Assembly: GCA_034006985.1 (NCBI GenBank)
Contig: JAVERT010000012.1
Location: 1-64,000, forward strand
DNA length: 64,000 nucleotides
DNA from: Gudongella sp034006985
GTDB lineage: Bacteria; Bacillota; Clostridia; Tissierellales; Tissierellaceae
Reading direction: 5' to 3'
The notes under the pieces were generated by a model. That model did no database searches. It saw only the letters and a program-made list of their open reading frames with translations, and was not told where the DNA came from. This document shows positions 1 to 8,024 of the stretch, in pieces. Each line of letters opens with the position of its first letter. Positions within the stretch are counted from its first letter, which is position 1. A program made the translations under genes and the position numbers.

Positions 1-22
1 GAGGGAAAATAGGAATTAGAAA

Positions 23-55
23 AGGAGTAGGCGCTGTTTTGTGGCGCTTACTCCT
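23..55 (-). terminator. Possible terminator of dnaX-ybaB-recR
   Basis: A 12-bp stem (23-34 with 44-55, one G-U pair) has a 9-nt loop and lies about 90 bp past the recR stop. On the minus strand it is followed by only a short T run, so it would be a weak terminator. The opposite side has no T run. Confidence 0.4.
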
Positions 56-144
56 GGGGTTAGGGATGAACATTAAATTGTAGGAACAAACATAGAATTG
101 TCGAATGGTTATTTTTAGATAGAGACACAAAAATGTGCCTTTTG

Positions 145-744
145 CTACATTTCCCTTCTATTATCAAATGCCCGCGCCAAAGTTACTTCATCAAAATACT
201 CTAGATCTCCGCCTACTGGGATACCGTGGGCGATTCTTGTTACTTTTACTCCAAGTGGTTTAATAAGTCTTGATAAATAAAGTGCTGTTGCTTCTCCCTC
301 TACCGTTGGGTTTGTTGCTATTACAACTTCTTTTACCACCTCATCTGCTAATCTGTGTAAAAGTTCTTTTATTCTAATATCTCCAGGACCCATATTTTCC
401 ATTGGTGAAATTACACCATGTAGAACATGATAGAATCCCTTGTATTCTCTACTTTTTTCCATTGCAACAACATCTCTTGGCCCTTCAACAACACAAATTG
501 TTGAAGGATCTCTCCTATCATTGCTACATATATTACAGATTGGTTTATCTGTTAAATTTCCGCATACATCGCAAAATGTAATTTTTTCCTTTGCTTCAAG
601 TATTGCAGCTGAAAGCCTCTCAGCTTCTCTTTGATCCATCTCTAATACATAAAATGCTAATCGTTGGGCACTTTTTCTGCCTATCCCGGGAAGCTTAGAA
701 AATTGGTCTATTAAATTGGCAATGGGTAAGGCGAAATAATCCAT
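145..744 (-). CDS. recR: Recombination protein RecR
   Basis: RecR is a zinc-finger/Toprim protein that works with RecF and RecO to load RecA on gapped DNA. The 199 residues match the family length. A helix-hairpin-helix region (LPGIGRKSAQRLA, about residues 18-30) is followed by a four-cysteine zinc finger (C58, C61, C70, C73). A Toprim domain begins at ICVVEGPRD, and the C-terminal IPVGGDLEYFD segment is typical. The ATG at 744 has an AAAGGAG site just upstream. It is the last gene of dnaX-ybaB-recR, a classical replication/repair operon, 17 nt after ybaB. Confidence 0.97.
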   Translation of the reverse strand: MDYFALPIANLIDQFSKLPGIGRKSAQRLAFYVLEMDQREAERLSAAILEAKEKITFCDVCGNLTDKPICNICSNDRRDPSTICVVEGPRDVVAMEKSREYKGFYHVLHGVISPMENMGPGDIRIKELLHRLADEVVKEVVIATNPTVEGEATALYLSRLIKPLGVKVTRIAHGIPVGGDLEYFDEVTLARAFDNRREM

Positions 745-761
745 AGGTGCTCCTTTCTATA

Positions 762-1094
762 TTACATGCCTGGAATATTCATTCCACCTGTAACTTTTTT
801 CATTTCATTAGCTGCAAATGCTTCAGCTTTTCTAAGCGCTTCATTTACCGCTGCAAGAACTAAGTCTTGAAGCATTTCAACATCTTCTGGATCTACTACA
901 GAAGCATCTATTTCTATATCCAATACTTCTTTTTTACCATTTACTACTACTTTTATTGCTCCACCTCCAGCTGTTGCTTCTAATTCAGTAGCATCAACTT
1001 CAGCTTGTACCTCTTCCATTTTCTTTTGCATCTTTTGCATTTGCTTCATCATATTATTCATATTCCCACCTGCTCCTGGAAATCCTTTTGCCAT
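762..1094 (-). CDS. YbaB/EbfC family nucleoid-associated protein
   Basis: This is a 110-residue dimeric DNA-binding protein of the YbaB/EbfC family. It has the usual Met/Gln-rich N-terminal helix (NMNNMMKQMQKMQKKMEEVQ), a GGGAIKVVVNG strand pair and a C-terminal helix with the LVLAAVNEALRKA signature. A GGAGGAG ribosome binding site precedes the ATG. It lies 12 nt after dnaX and before recR, the standard order in Firmicutes. The family is thought to organise the nucleoid; its exact role here cannot be read from sequence. Confidence 0.95.
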   Translation of the reverse strand: MAKGFPGAGGNMNNMMKQMQKMQKKMEEVQAEVDATELEATAGGGAIKVVVNGKKEVLDIEIDASVVDPEDVEMLQDLVLAAVNEALRKAEAFAANEMKKVTGGMNIPGM

Positions 1095-1106
1095 TTTTAT
1101 CTCCTC

Positions 1107-2768
1107 CTATTTTATATCTACTATATCTTCACCAAAAAAATCTAGAGCTTCTTTTATAGCCTTATCTTGATCTACCACTTTTGGCTTATTATCCTCTAAA
1201 TCATCTGGAGATTCACAATCTTTCATAATTACCAACAACTCAACTTTTTTCCCATAATAACTAGAAATTATATTTTCTAAAAACTCTTTGTTTTGAGGTG
1301 CATTTAAAGCTTCCTTATGAAATTCATACCCTTCCTTAAAGATAAGTGTTATTCTATCGTGTTTTACACTCGATACTTCACACTCTGTAACTAGAGCATA
1401 TATATTCATCTTTTTAGCCTTTACTATTTTTAATACCTCAGGCCAAGATTTTTTTACTATTTGTAAATCTAACTCCCCCGTAATAGTTTCCTTAATATCT
1501 TCATCTTTTGGCACTTTAACTTCTTCTGATGCTTCTTTTTTAATTGCTGTCTTTAACTCTTTTTTTACCACTGTTTCTTTTGCTGCTGGTTTTGGTTTTT
1601 CAAGTTCTGGTTTTACTCTTTCAGATACTACTTTTACAGGAATAATTCCATCTTCAAGCCTTTGAATTCGTTCTTCTAGAGAACCTTCTTTTAGAATATT
1701 TATCATTTTAATAACTGACATTTCAAGTATGATTCTAGGTTGAAGTGACCATTTCATAGCATTTTCAGCCTCTGTCAAAAGATCTAAGCTCCTTATAATA
1801 TAATCTAAATCCATTTTTTGTAATTGCTTTTGATATAACTCAATTTCTCCCCAATCTACCAACATATCTGGATTCTTTGAGGTCTTTGTTATCATAAGAT
1901 TTCTGTAATGATGTATTAAATCCTTAAGAAACTGAGGAATATCTTTTCCTTCAGCTATAATAAAATCTAACATCTGAAGAGATTCTTCAACATTCCCATC
2001 CTTAATGGCATCTACTAGTTTAAATATAAAATCTATATTCGCAATCCCCAGTATCTTAATTGCATCTTCATAGTTTAGATTCTTATCATTAAATGCTATA
2101 CACTGATCTAATAGACTTAGGGCATCTCTCATAGCTCCATCTGAATTCTTTGCTATAAGTGAAAAAACTTTATCCTCAACCTCTATACCTATTGAATCAG
2201 TTATAGACTTCATGCCTTGTATCATATCTTTGGCAGTAAGTCTTTTAAAATCAAATCGCTGACATCTTGAAAGAATAGTTTGAGGCAATCTTTGGGGCTC
2301 GGTGGTTGCAAGAATAAAAATAAGATGTTTAGGTGGTTCTTCCAATGTTTTCAAAAGTGCATTAAATGCCTCATTTGTCAACATATGAACCTCATCTATT
2401 ATATACACCTTATATCTTGCTTTTGTGGGTGCATATACTACTTTTTCCTTTAAATCCCTAATGTCTTCGATTTTTCTATTGCTTGCAGCATCCATTTCAA
2501 TTACATCCATAAGAGTCTCATTTAAGATTCCCTTACAAACATCACATACATTGCATGGATTTCCATCTACTGGATTAAGACAGCTAACTGCACGAGAAAA
2601 TATCTTGGCAGCAGAAGTTTTGCCTGTGCCTCTTGTTCCTGAAAAAAGATAGGCATGACCAACATTGTCTTTTTTTATTTGATTTCTAAGTATAGTGGTT
2701 ATATGCTCTTGGCCTAATAATTCATCAAAAGTCTTAGGTCTATATTGTCTATATAATGCTTGATACAT
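1107..2768 (-). CDS. dnaX: DNA polymerase III subunit tau (gamma/tau)
   Basis: This is the clamp-loader ATPase of the replisome. The AAA+ module shows Walker A GTRGTGKTS, a four-cysteine zinc module beginning at CLNP, Walker B DEVHML and sensor-1 LATTEPQRL. A collar domain, a charged Lys/Glu-rich linker and a C-terminal domain follow, giving 553 residues. I start at the ATG at 2768 (MYQALYRQYRPKTF, the family start) rather than the GTG at 2777, because GGGTGAT then sits at ribosome-binding distance. An A7 run at 1560-1566 in the linker could allow -1 slippage (see findings). Confidence 0.96.
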   Translation of the reverse strand: MYQALYRQYRPKTFDELLGQEHITTILRNQIKKDNVGHAYLFSGTRGTGKTSAAKIFSRAVSCLNPVDGNPCNVCDVCKGILNETLMDVIEMDAASNRKIEDIRDLKEKVVYAPTKARYKVYIIDEVHMLTNEAFNALLKTLEEPPKHLIFILATTEPQRLPQTILSRCQRFDFKRLTAKDMIQGMKSITDSIGIEVEDKVFSLIAKNSDGAMRDALSLLDQCIAFNDKNLNYEDAIKILGIANIDFIFKLVDAIKDGNVEESLQMLDFIIAEGKDIPQFLKDLIHHYRNLMITKTSKNPDMLVDWGEIELYQKQLQKMDLDYIIRSLDLLTEAENAMKWSLQPRIILEMSVIKMINILKEGSLEERIQRLEDGIIPVKVVSERVKPELEKPKPAAKETVVKKELKTAIKKEASEEVKVPKDEDIKETITGELDLQIVKKSWPEVLKIVKAKKMNIYALVTECEVSSVKHDRITLIFKEGYEFHKEALNAPQNKEFLENIISSYYGKKVELLVIMKDCESPDDLEDNKPKVVDQDKAIKEALDFFGEDIVDIK

Positions 2769-2798
2769 CTTTATCACCCAAATTCTATAATATAATTC

Positions 2799-2807
2799 AT
2801 TATACCA
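2799..2807 (-). promoter_or_regulatory. Extended -10 promoter of dnaX operon
   Basis: The minus strand reads TGG-TATAAT, an extended -10 about 30 nt before the dnaX start. I see no good -35, as expected for extended -10 promoters. Confidence 0.5.
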
Positions 2808-2835
2808 AAAATCCAGTCTCTTTTACACAACTAAA

Positions 2836-2861
2836 ACAAAAAGGGCCTAAATTAGGCCCTT
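2836..2861 (-). terminator. Terminator after the SelW-like gene
   Basis: The stem AAGGGCCT/AGGCCCTT (2841-2848 with 2854-2861) has a 5-nt loop. On the minus strand it is followed by TTTTTGTTTT-like sequence. It begins 4 nt past the stop of the selenoprotein gene and separates it from dnaX. Confidence 0.75.
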
Positions 2862-2864
2862 AAT

Positions 2865-3104
2865 TTAAATTGCATTTCTGATTATTTCTTCCGCTTCTCC
2901 ATCTTCTGGGAATCTTCCTAACTCATTCTTAGAAAAAAGAAGCATACCCTCCAAACTTATTTCAAATACTCCACCTTGAGATGGGATTAAAATAAATTCG
3001 GAAACTTTTGACTTGTGTTCATCTAAAACTCGTTCACAAAGAGCAACTGCCCTTGATAAATAGCCTCAAGAAGTGCAGTATTCTATACTTAAACTCTTTT
3101 TCAT
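2865..3104 (-). CDS. SelW/Rdx-family selenoprotein (in-frame TGA)
   Basis: This is a 79-residue thioredoxin-like protein of the SelT/SelW/SelH (Rdx) family. It starts at ATG 3104 behind a GGAGGTG site and stops at TAA 2865-2867. Codon 13 is TGA (3066-3068) in the redox motif C10-T-S-U13, preceded by IEY and followed by GYL, exactly where the family has CxxC or CxxU. After the TGA the same frame continues for 66 codons with the family signature IPSQGGVFEISLEG and FSKNELGRFPE, so this is not a pseudogene. A hairpin at 3037-3055 has GU in its loop at the position of a bacterial SECIS element. A Cys-to-stop mutation is possible but fits less well. The role is probably thiol redox; the substrate is unknown. 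Confidence 0.85.
3037..3055 (-). promoter_or_regulatory. Candidate bacterial SECIS element
   Basis: The arms CAAGGGC (3055-3049) and GCTCTTTG (3044-3037) pair with one G-U and one bulged U, leaving the loop AGTT. The loop G is 22 nt from the U of the UGA, counted inclusively. The E. coli fdhF SECIS has its loop GU at 23-24. Here the bulged U is on the 3' arm. Confidence 0.55.
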
Positions 3105-3175
3105 AGTAGCACCTCCATTATTATTATTTGTGTATTCTTTACCCCAACAAGGCTATTTTCAAACCTCTTGAACAG

Positions 3176-3204
3176 TTGACAATCACTGATATATATTCTA
3201 TAAT
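3176..3204 (+). promoter_or_regulatory. Consensus sigma-A promoter of tRNA-Ser/SRP RNA
   Basis: TTGACA (3176-3181), a 17-bp spacer and TATAAT (3199-3204) give a perfect consensus, 10 bp before the tRNA 5' end. It probably drives both tRNA-Ser and the SRP RNA. Confidence 0.85.
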
Positions 3205-3214
3205 AGTATTCTAT

Positions 3215-3307
3215 GGAGAGGTGGTTGAGTTTGGTTGAAGGCGCACGACTGGAAATCGTGTAGACGTTAATCGCGTCTCGAGGGTTCGAATCCCTCTCTC
3301 TCCGCCA
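3215..3307 (+). tRNA. tRNA-Ser(GGA)
   Basis: This is a 93-nt class II tRNA with an encoded CCA. The acceptor stem starts GGAGAGG and pairs with TCTCTCC. The anticodon loop reads CTGGAAA with anticodon GGA between paired ACGA and TCGT arms. A long variable arm (TAGACG...CGTCTCG) marks it as a serine tRNA, and the T loop is GGTTCGAATCC. Confidence 0.97.
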
Positions 3308-3319
3308 TTAGAAAATTTT

Positions 3320-3590
3320 GCCGTGCTAGATGGGGATTTAGCGGCCCCCTGTAACCTGCAATCCGCTACAGCAGGATTGAATTCCCAGTTTAGGCATCTC
3401 TATTGTGAGGTCAGCCCTAGATAAGTGGTGTTGACGGTTGGGTCCCACGCAATGAAAGCTCATGAACCTCGTCAGGTCCGGAAGGAAGCAGCGATAAGTG
3501 AAACCTTTTGTGTGCCGTGGGTAAGCCTGGCCCGAGCTAACTGTTTAGGTAACGCTTGGAATAGGACTGACAAAACTGGGTGCACGGCTA
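3320..3590 (+). ncRNA. ffs: Signal recognition particle RNA, large type
   Basis: The RNA is about 270 nt, the long SRP RNA with an Alu domain found in Gram-positive bacteria. The universal domain-IV signature GGTCCGGAAGGAAGCAGC lies near 3475-3492. The 5' GCCGTGC and 3' GCACGGC (3582-3588) close the molecule. It binds Ffh and targets membrane and secreted proteins. It follows tRNA-Ser with no promoter of its own that I can see. Confidence 0.95.
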
Positions 3591-3599
3591 CATAACAAA

Positions 3600-3632
3600 A
3601 AAACTGATTCTTAATTGAATCAGTTTTTTTAT
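3600..3632 (+). terminator. Terminator of SRP RNA, possibly bidirectional
   Basis: AACTGATTC (3602-3610) pairs with GAATCAGTT (3617-3625). A T run follows on the plus strand and an A run precedes, so it could also stop clpB transcripts from the minus strand. Confidence 0.85.
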
Positions 3633-3699
3633 TGTTATAATGAATTTTCCGTTTTGAGTTTCATAAAAGACTTCATCATAATACTTCTTTTAAAGCTTT

Positions 3700-6279
3700 T
3701 TATAATATCTTAACTTCTAATTCTTCATCAATGGTATCAATAACTATATTATCACCATCTTTTAATTCGCCCTTGATAATAAGTCGACTGATTCTTGTTT
3801 CAAGTTCTTTTTGTAAAAACCTTTTGACCGGTCTTGCGCCATATTGGATAGAGTAAGATTTTTGTAAAACCAACTCTTTAGCATTATCTGTAACCTCAAC
3901 AGATATTTCTCTATCTTGGAGTCTTTTTTCAATTTCTTTAATCTGAAGATCAATAATCTTAAATATCTCATTTCTTTGAAGTGGTTTAAATAAGACTATA
4001 TCGTCAATTCTATTTAAAAACTCTGGTTTAAATACCCTTCTCATTTCATTCATTACGCGTTCTCTGGTTTCTTCGCTAATTTTTCCTTCTGAACTTAATC
4101 CTTCTATCAAATAATCTGATCCAATATTTGAAGTCATTATTATAACAGTATTTTTAAAATCTACTGTCCTTCCTTGATTATCAGTTAGCCTTCCATCATC
4201 TAACACTTGAAGCAAGATGTTAAATACATCTGGATGTGCTTTTTCAATTTCATCAAATAATATTACTGAATATGGCCTTCTCCTTACAGCTTCTGTTAAT
4301 TGTCCACCTTCGTCATATCCAACATATCCTGGAGGCGCACCAACAAGTCTTGAAACAGAGTGTTTTTCCATATATTCACTCATATCAATTCTTATCATAT
4401 TTTTCTCATCATCAAAAAGGCTCTGAGTTAGCGCTTTTGAAAGTTCAGTTTTCCCAACACCCGTTGGTCCTAAGAATATAAAGCTCCCCACTGGTTTGTT
4501 AATATCTTTAAGTCCAGCTCTTGCTCTAAGCACTGAATCTACAACTGCATCTACAGCTTCATCCTGTCCTATAACTCTTTCGTGAAGAATATCAGATAGG
4601 GAAAGAAGTTTTTCTCTTTCAGTTTCAAGTAGTTTAGCTGTAGGGATCCCTGTCCATTTGGCTACAACTTCAGCGATTTCATCTTCTGTAACTTCTTCCT
4701 TTAACATCCTAGGGCCTATTTGTTCTTTAGATTGTGCTTCTTGCAATCTTTTTTCTAGAGCAACAAGAGTACCATACTTAAGTTTAGAGAGTTTTTCTAA
4801 ATCGTAATTTCTTTCGGCTTCTTCTATCTCTCGTTTCGCTCTATCAATTTCTTCTTTTATATCTTTCTCTTTTGATATTTCTCCCTTTTCTTCTTCCCAT
4901 TGCGCTTTTAGTAAATCTAGTTCTTCTTTTAATTCAGAAAGTTCTTTTTCGATTTTCTCTAATCTTTTTTTGGAAGCTTCATCTGTTTCTTTTTTTAGTG
5001 ATTCCCTTTCAATTTCAAGTTGCAAAACTCTTCTTCTTATTTCATCTATCTCAGTAGGCATTGAATCTATTTCTGTTTTAATCATTGCTGCAGCTTCATC
5101 CATAAGGTCAATTGCCTTATCTGGTAAAAATCTATCGGAGATATATCTATCTGAAAGAGTAGCTGCTGCAATAACAGCACTATCTGAAATTCTTATCCCG
5201 TGGTGAATCTCATATTTTTCCTTAAGCCCTCTTAATATTGAAATAGTATCTTCCACCGTTGGTTCAGTTACAAGCACTTTCTGGAATCTTCTCTCAAGAG
5301 CTGCATCTTTTTCAATATTTTTTCTATATTCGTCTAGGGTAGTCGCTCCAATTGTATGAAGTTCCCCTCTTGCAAGCATTGGTTTAAGTAAGTTCCCTGC
5401 ATCCATTGATCCTTCTGCTTTCCCTGCACCAACAATATTGTGGATTTCATCGATAAAAAGAAGTATTTGTCCTTCAGATTTTTGAATTTCAGAAAGCACT
5501 GCCTTCAATCGTTCTTCAAATTCTCCTCTATACTTCGCCCCCGCTACAAGAGCACCCATATCAAGTGAAAATAAGGATTTATCCTTTAATCCTTCTGGAA
5601 CATCCCCATTTACAATTCTTTGAGCAAGTCCTTCGACAATTGCAGTTTTCCCAACACCGGGCTCACCAATTAATACAGGATTATTTTTAGTTCTTCTTGA
5701 AAGTATACGGATTACATTTCTAATCTCTGCATCTCTTCCAATAACTGGATCCATTTTACCATTCTTAGCATCCTTTACCAGGTCTCGTCCAAATCTTTCT
5801 AAGGCCTCATAGGTACCCTCTGGATTATCAGTTGTTATTGTTTGATTTCCTCTTACTTTCATCAGAGCTTGAAGAAACTTATCTCTTGTTATATCAAACT
5901 CTTTAAATACTTCATTAGATAAATTTCCTTTTGCAGAAAGAATTGCTAAATAAATATGCTCTACTCCAATATATTCATCCTTGAAATTCTTTGCCTCTTC
6001 TTCTGCATCTATCAGAGTTTTTGTATACGTCCTACCCGGATGTATAGTTCCCCCAGTCTGCTTTGGAAGTTTATTAATTTTATTATCTAGCGCTTTTATA
6101 AAATCTTCTACATCAATTCCCATAAGCGTTAAAACCCTTGGTATTAGTCCATCTCTATTTGCTATTAAAGCATAGTGGAGATGGATTTCTGATAATTCAG
6201 GATTTCCAAGTTTCATAGCTATATTCTGAGATCCTTCAATTGCATCAATACTTTTTTGTGTAAATTTATTCAAATCCAT
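3700..6279 (-). CDS. clpB: ATP-dependent disaggregase ClpB
   Basis: This is a hexameric AAA+ chaperone that pulls proteins out of aggregates together with DnaK. It has a Clp N-domain (residues 1-145), NBD1 with GEPGVGKT and FIDEIHNIVGAG, the long coiled-coil M-domain rich in Glu/Lys (about 400-530) that separates ClpB from ClpC, and NBD2 with GPTGVGKTE. The 859 residues are normal for the family. I start at ATG 6279 (MDLNKFTQKS) because TAGGAGGAG precedes it; the longer frame would place the start inside the cbpA stop region. It lies 14 nt after cbpA, behind a CtsR box. Confidence 0.96.
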   Translation of the reverse strand: MDLNKFTQKSIDAIEGSQNIAMKLGNPELSEIHLHYALIANRDGLIPRVLTLMGIDVEDFIKALDNKINKLPKQTGGTIHPGRTYTKTLIDAEEEAKNFKDEYIGVEHIYLAILSAKGNLSNEVFKEFDITRDKFLQALMKVRGNQTITTDNPEGTYEALERFGRDLVKDAKNGKMDPVIGRDAEIRNVIRILSRRTKNNPVLIGEPGVGKTAIVEGLAQRIVNGDVPEGLKDKSLFSLDMGALVAGAKYRGEFEERLKAVLSEIQKSEGQILLFIDEIHNIVGAGKAEGSMDAGNLLKPMLARGELHTIGATTLDEYRKNIEKDAALERRFQKVLVTEPTVEDTISILRGLKEKYEIHHGIRISDSAVIAAATLSDRYISDRFLPDKAIDLMDEAAAMIKTEIDSMPTEIDEIRRRVLQLEIERESLKKETDEASKKRLEKIEKELSELKEELDLLKAQWEEEKGEISKEKDIKEEIDRAKREIEEAERNYDLEKLSKLKYGTLVALEKRLQEAQSKEQIGPRMLKEEVTEDEIAEVVAKWTGIPTAKLLETEREKLLSLSDILHERVIGQDEAVDAVVDSVLRARAGLKDINKPVGSFIFLGPTGVGKTELSKALTQSLFDDEKNMIRIDMSEYMEKHSVSRLVGAPPGYVGYDEGGQLTEAVRRRPYSVILFDEIEKAHPDVFNILLQVLDDGRLTDNQGRTVDFKNTVIIMTSNIGSDYLIEGLSSEGKISEETRERVMNEMRRVFKPEFLNRIDDIVLFKPLQRNEIFKIIDLQIKEIEKRLQDREISVEVTDNAKELVLQKSYSIQYGARPVKRFLQKELETRISRLIIKGELKDGDNIVIDTIDEELEVKIL

Positions 6280-6293
6280 CTTTTCTCCTCCTA

Positions 6294-7262
6294 TCAATTA
6301 TTTCTTGGATTATAAGTTGATTTTTCTTTTAACTTTTTATATAGTTCAAGTTCTTCTTTACTTAAATCTGGTGGATTTACAATTGAAATTTCAACATATA
6401 AATCTCCGGTATTTCCTTTTAGGTCGACATATCCTTTTTTGGACAATCTCATTTTCTTGCCTGATTCTGATTTTGGAGGGATATCGATTTTGATTTTTCC
6501 ACTGAGTGTCTGAACTACTACTTTTTCACCAAAATATGCCTCCCAAGGGAGTAGATCAATCTTTCTTGTTAAATTAAGTCCATCCAAATGTAGGTCTTTT
6601 GATTCTCTAAAGTTAATCTTGAATAATATATCTGCATCTATTCCCCATTTATCTCCTTTTACCTTTACTTTTTTACCTGGAGTGATACCCTTTGGAATTT
6701 TAACGATGATATTTTTTGTCTCTCCACCTATATTTAAGGATACTTCTCTGCTTGTTCCACTGTAACCATCCTCAATTGAAATTTCTAGTTCAGATTCATA
6801 GCTTTGTCTTTGGGTCGCTCTGGTTCTTCCAGTCGATCTTCTAGTTCCACTTGAACTACCAAACAGATCCCCAATATCAAAACCCATATTACTGCTTGAA
6901 CTTCTTTGACCACCTGCACCACCAAATATAGTATTAAAGAAGTCAGAAAAATCTGCACCCTCAGCTGATGAATAAGTATAGCTACCACCCGGTTGCCCTC
7001 CATAACCGTAAGCCGATGGATCAAATTGTTGACCATTTGAAAATCCATATTGCCCCATTTGATCATATTGCTTTCTCTTTTTTTCATCACTTAATACTTC
7101 ATAGGCTTCACTTACCGATTTAAATTTTTCTTGAGCTTTTTCATCATTTGGGTTTAAATCCGGATGATACTTCTTGGCAAGCTTTCTATAGGTTTTTTTT
7201 ATTTCATCCTGGGTTGCCGTTTTTTCTAAACCCATTATTTTGTAATAATCTTTATACTCCAT
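6294..7262 (-). CDS. cbpA: DnaJ-class (CbpA-type) co-chaperone
   Basis: This 322-residue J-protein has an N-terminal J domain with the HPD motif (KKYHPDLNPND), a Gly/Ser-rich linker and two C-terminal beta domains (from about residue 155). It lacks the CxxCxGxG zinc repeats, so it is type II (CbpA/DnaJB-like) and not canonical DnaJ. I chose ATG 7262 (MEYKDYYKIMG) with GGAGATG upstream. It is the first gene of a two-gene operon with clpB. A dedicated J-protein paired with ClpB would help hand aggregates to DnaK; that coupling is inferred from the operon. Confidence 0.92.
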   Translation of the reverse strand: MEYKDYYKIMGLEKTATQDEIKKTYRKLAKKYHPDLNPNDEKAQEKFKSVSEAYEVLSDEKKRKQYDQMGQYGFSNGQQFDPSAYGYGGQPGGSYTYSSAEGADFSDFFNTIFGGAGGQRSSSSNMGFDIGDLFGSSSGTRRSTGRTRATQRQSYESELEISIEDGYSGTSREVSLNIGGETKNIIVKIPKGITPGKKVKVKGDKWGIDADILFKINFRESKDLHLDGLNLTRKIDLLPWEAYFGEKVVVQTLSGKIKIDIPPKSESGKKMRLSKKGYVDLKGNTGDLYVEISIVNPPDLSKEELELYKKLKEKSTYNPRNN

Positions 7263-7284
7263 AAATTCATCTCCATTCAAAAGG

Positions 7285-7301
7285 TTTGACCTTCTTTGAC
7301 C
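7285..7301 (-). promoter_or_regulatory. CtsR operator of cbpA-clpB
   Basis: The minus strand reads GGTCAAA-GAA-GGTCAAA, a perfect match to the CtsR tandem heptad (RGTCAAA-NAN-RGTCAAA). It lies just downstream of the -10, where bound CtsR would block transcription until heat stress. ctsR itself is not in the window. Confidence 0.88.
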
Positions 7302-7309
7302 TTTCTTTA

Positions 7310-7338
7310 ATTATATACAATTTATTTAATTATTTCAA
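7310..7338 (-). promoter_or_regulatory. Sigma-A promoter of cbpA-clpB
   Basis: On the minus strand TTGAAA (7333-7338), a 17-bp spacer and TATAAT (7310-7315) sit directly upstream of the CtsR box. Confidence 0.8.
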
Positions 7339-7438
7339 TACTAATATACCCTTATAAACAAAAAAGTATCTACAATACTATGAATATCAGCACCTTCCTT
7401 ACCACTGCAGGAATTTTTCTCCCCACAACATAATTTTT

Positions 7439-7470
7439 ATAATATAGGGAAATAGAAAACCCTATATTAT
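7439..7470. other. Isolated hairpin
   Basis: ATAATATAGGG (7439-7449) pairs perfectly with CCCTATATTAT (7460-7470) around a 10-nt loop. It has no T run on the minus-strand side. It may back up the csoR terminator beside it. Nothing else is visible in 7340-7438. Confidence 0.35.
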
Positions 7471-7512
7471 AAAAAATAAATTGGGTATGTCTGTGTCAGA
7501 CATACCCAATTT
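7471..7512 (-). terminator. Terminator of copA-copZ-csoR
   Basis: A perfect 16-bp stem (7478-7493 with 7497-7512) and a 3-nt loop are followed on the minus strand by TTTATTTTTT. It begins 3 nt past the csoR stop. Confidence 0.9.
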
Positions 7513-7515
7513 ATT

Positions 7516-7785
7516 TTACTTAATATACTTGTCGATTATTGTTATAATTTCATTTATTTTTTCTTCACCTTGATCTTCACCTTCAAGGATTGCATCAGCA
7601 ACGCATGTTCTTATATGAGCATTTAGCACATCTATATTGGCTTTTTTTAATAACCCAATGATTGAAAGAAGTTGTATTGAAATATCCACACAATATCTGT
7701 CATCCTCAATCATTCTTATAATACCATCTACCTGACCTCTAACAGTTTTTAACTTTTTTAAGGCAGTCTCTTTTCCTTGATTCAT
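7516..7785 (-). CDS. csoR: Copper-sensing repressor CsoR
   Basis: This is an all-helical CsoR/RcnR (DUF156) family repressor. The Cu(I) ligand set C-H-C is present: Cys in DRYCVDIS, then His and Cys in AHIRTC (residues 32, 57 and 61 from the chosen start). The TVRGQVDGIIRMIE helix is typical. The start is ATG 7785 (MNQGKE) with AGGAG 8 nt upstream; a GTG three codons earlier is too close. It is the last gene of copA-copZ-csoR and should release the palindrome before copA when Cu(I) binds. Confidence 0.93.
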   Translation of the reverse strand: MNQGKETALKKLKTVRGQVDGIIRMIEDDRYCVDISIQLLSIIGLLKKANIDVLNAHIRTCVADAILEGEDQGEEKINEIITIIDKYIK

Positions 7786-7796
7786 ATCTTTCACTC

Positions 7797-8003
7797 CTAG
7801 TTTATTGAAGAAACTTGGTAACCTGCCTCATCAACTGCTTCTTTCAATTTACTATCATCTAGTCCTTGACCTTCTACTACTACTTTACCACTTGTAAGAT
7901 CTACTTCTACTTTGCTTACACCTTCTAATTCTTCTATTGCTTCTTTAACTGCTCTTTCGCAATGTCCACAACTCATACCTTCTACCATCATTGTCTTTTC
8001 CAT
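7797..8003 (-). CDS. copZ: Copper chaperone CopZ (HMA domain)
   Basis: This is a 68-residue single heavy-metal-associated domain with the Cu(I) motif GMSCGHC (C12, C15). The start ATG 8003 (MEKTMMVEGM) has AAAGG 9 nt before it; the ATG at 8012 is too close to that site. It would carry copper to CopA and probably to CsoR. It lies 21 nt after copA and 11 nt before csoR. Confidence 0.94.
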   Translation of the reverse strand: MEKTMMVEGMSCGHCERAVKEAIEELEGVSKVEVDLTSGKVVVEGQGLDDSKLKEAVDEAGYQVSSIN

Positions 8004-8024
8004 GTTTATCATCCTTTCAACTTT

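Noticed and set aside
2865..3104. Frame broken by TGA as a pseudogene
   Set aside because: Conservation on both sides of the TGA, its exact place in the CxxU motif and a SECIS-like hairpin favour selenocysteine.
7263..7340. CIRCE (HrcA) element before cbpA-clpB
   Set aside because: No TTAGCACTC-N9-GAGTGCTAA-like sequence; the operator matches CtsR instead.
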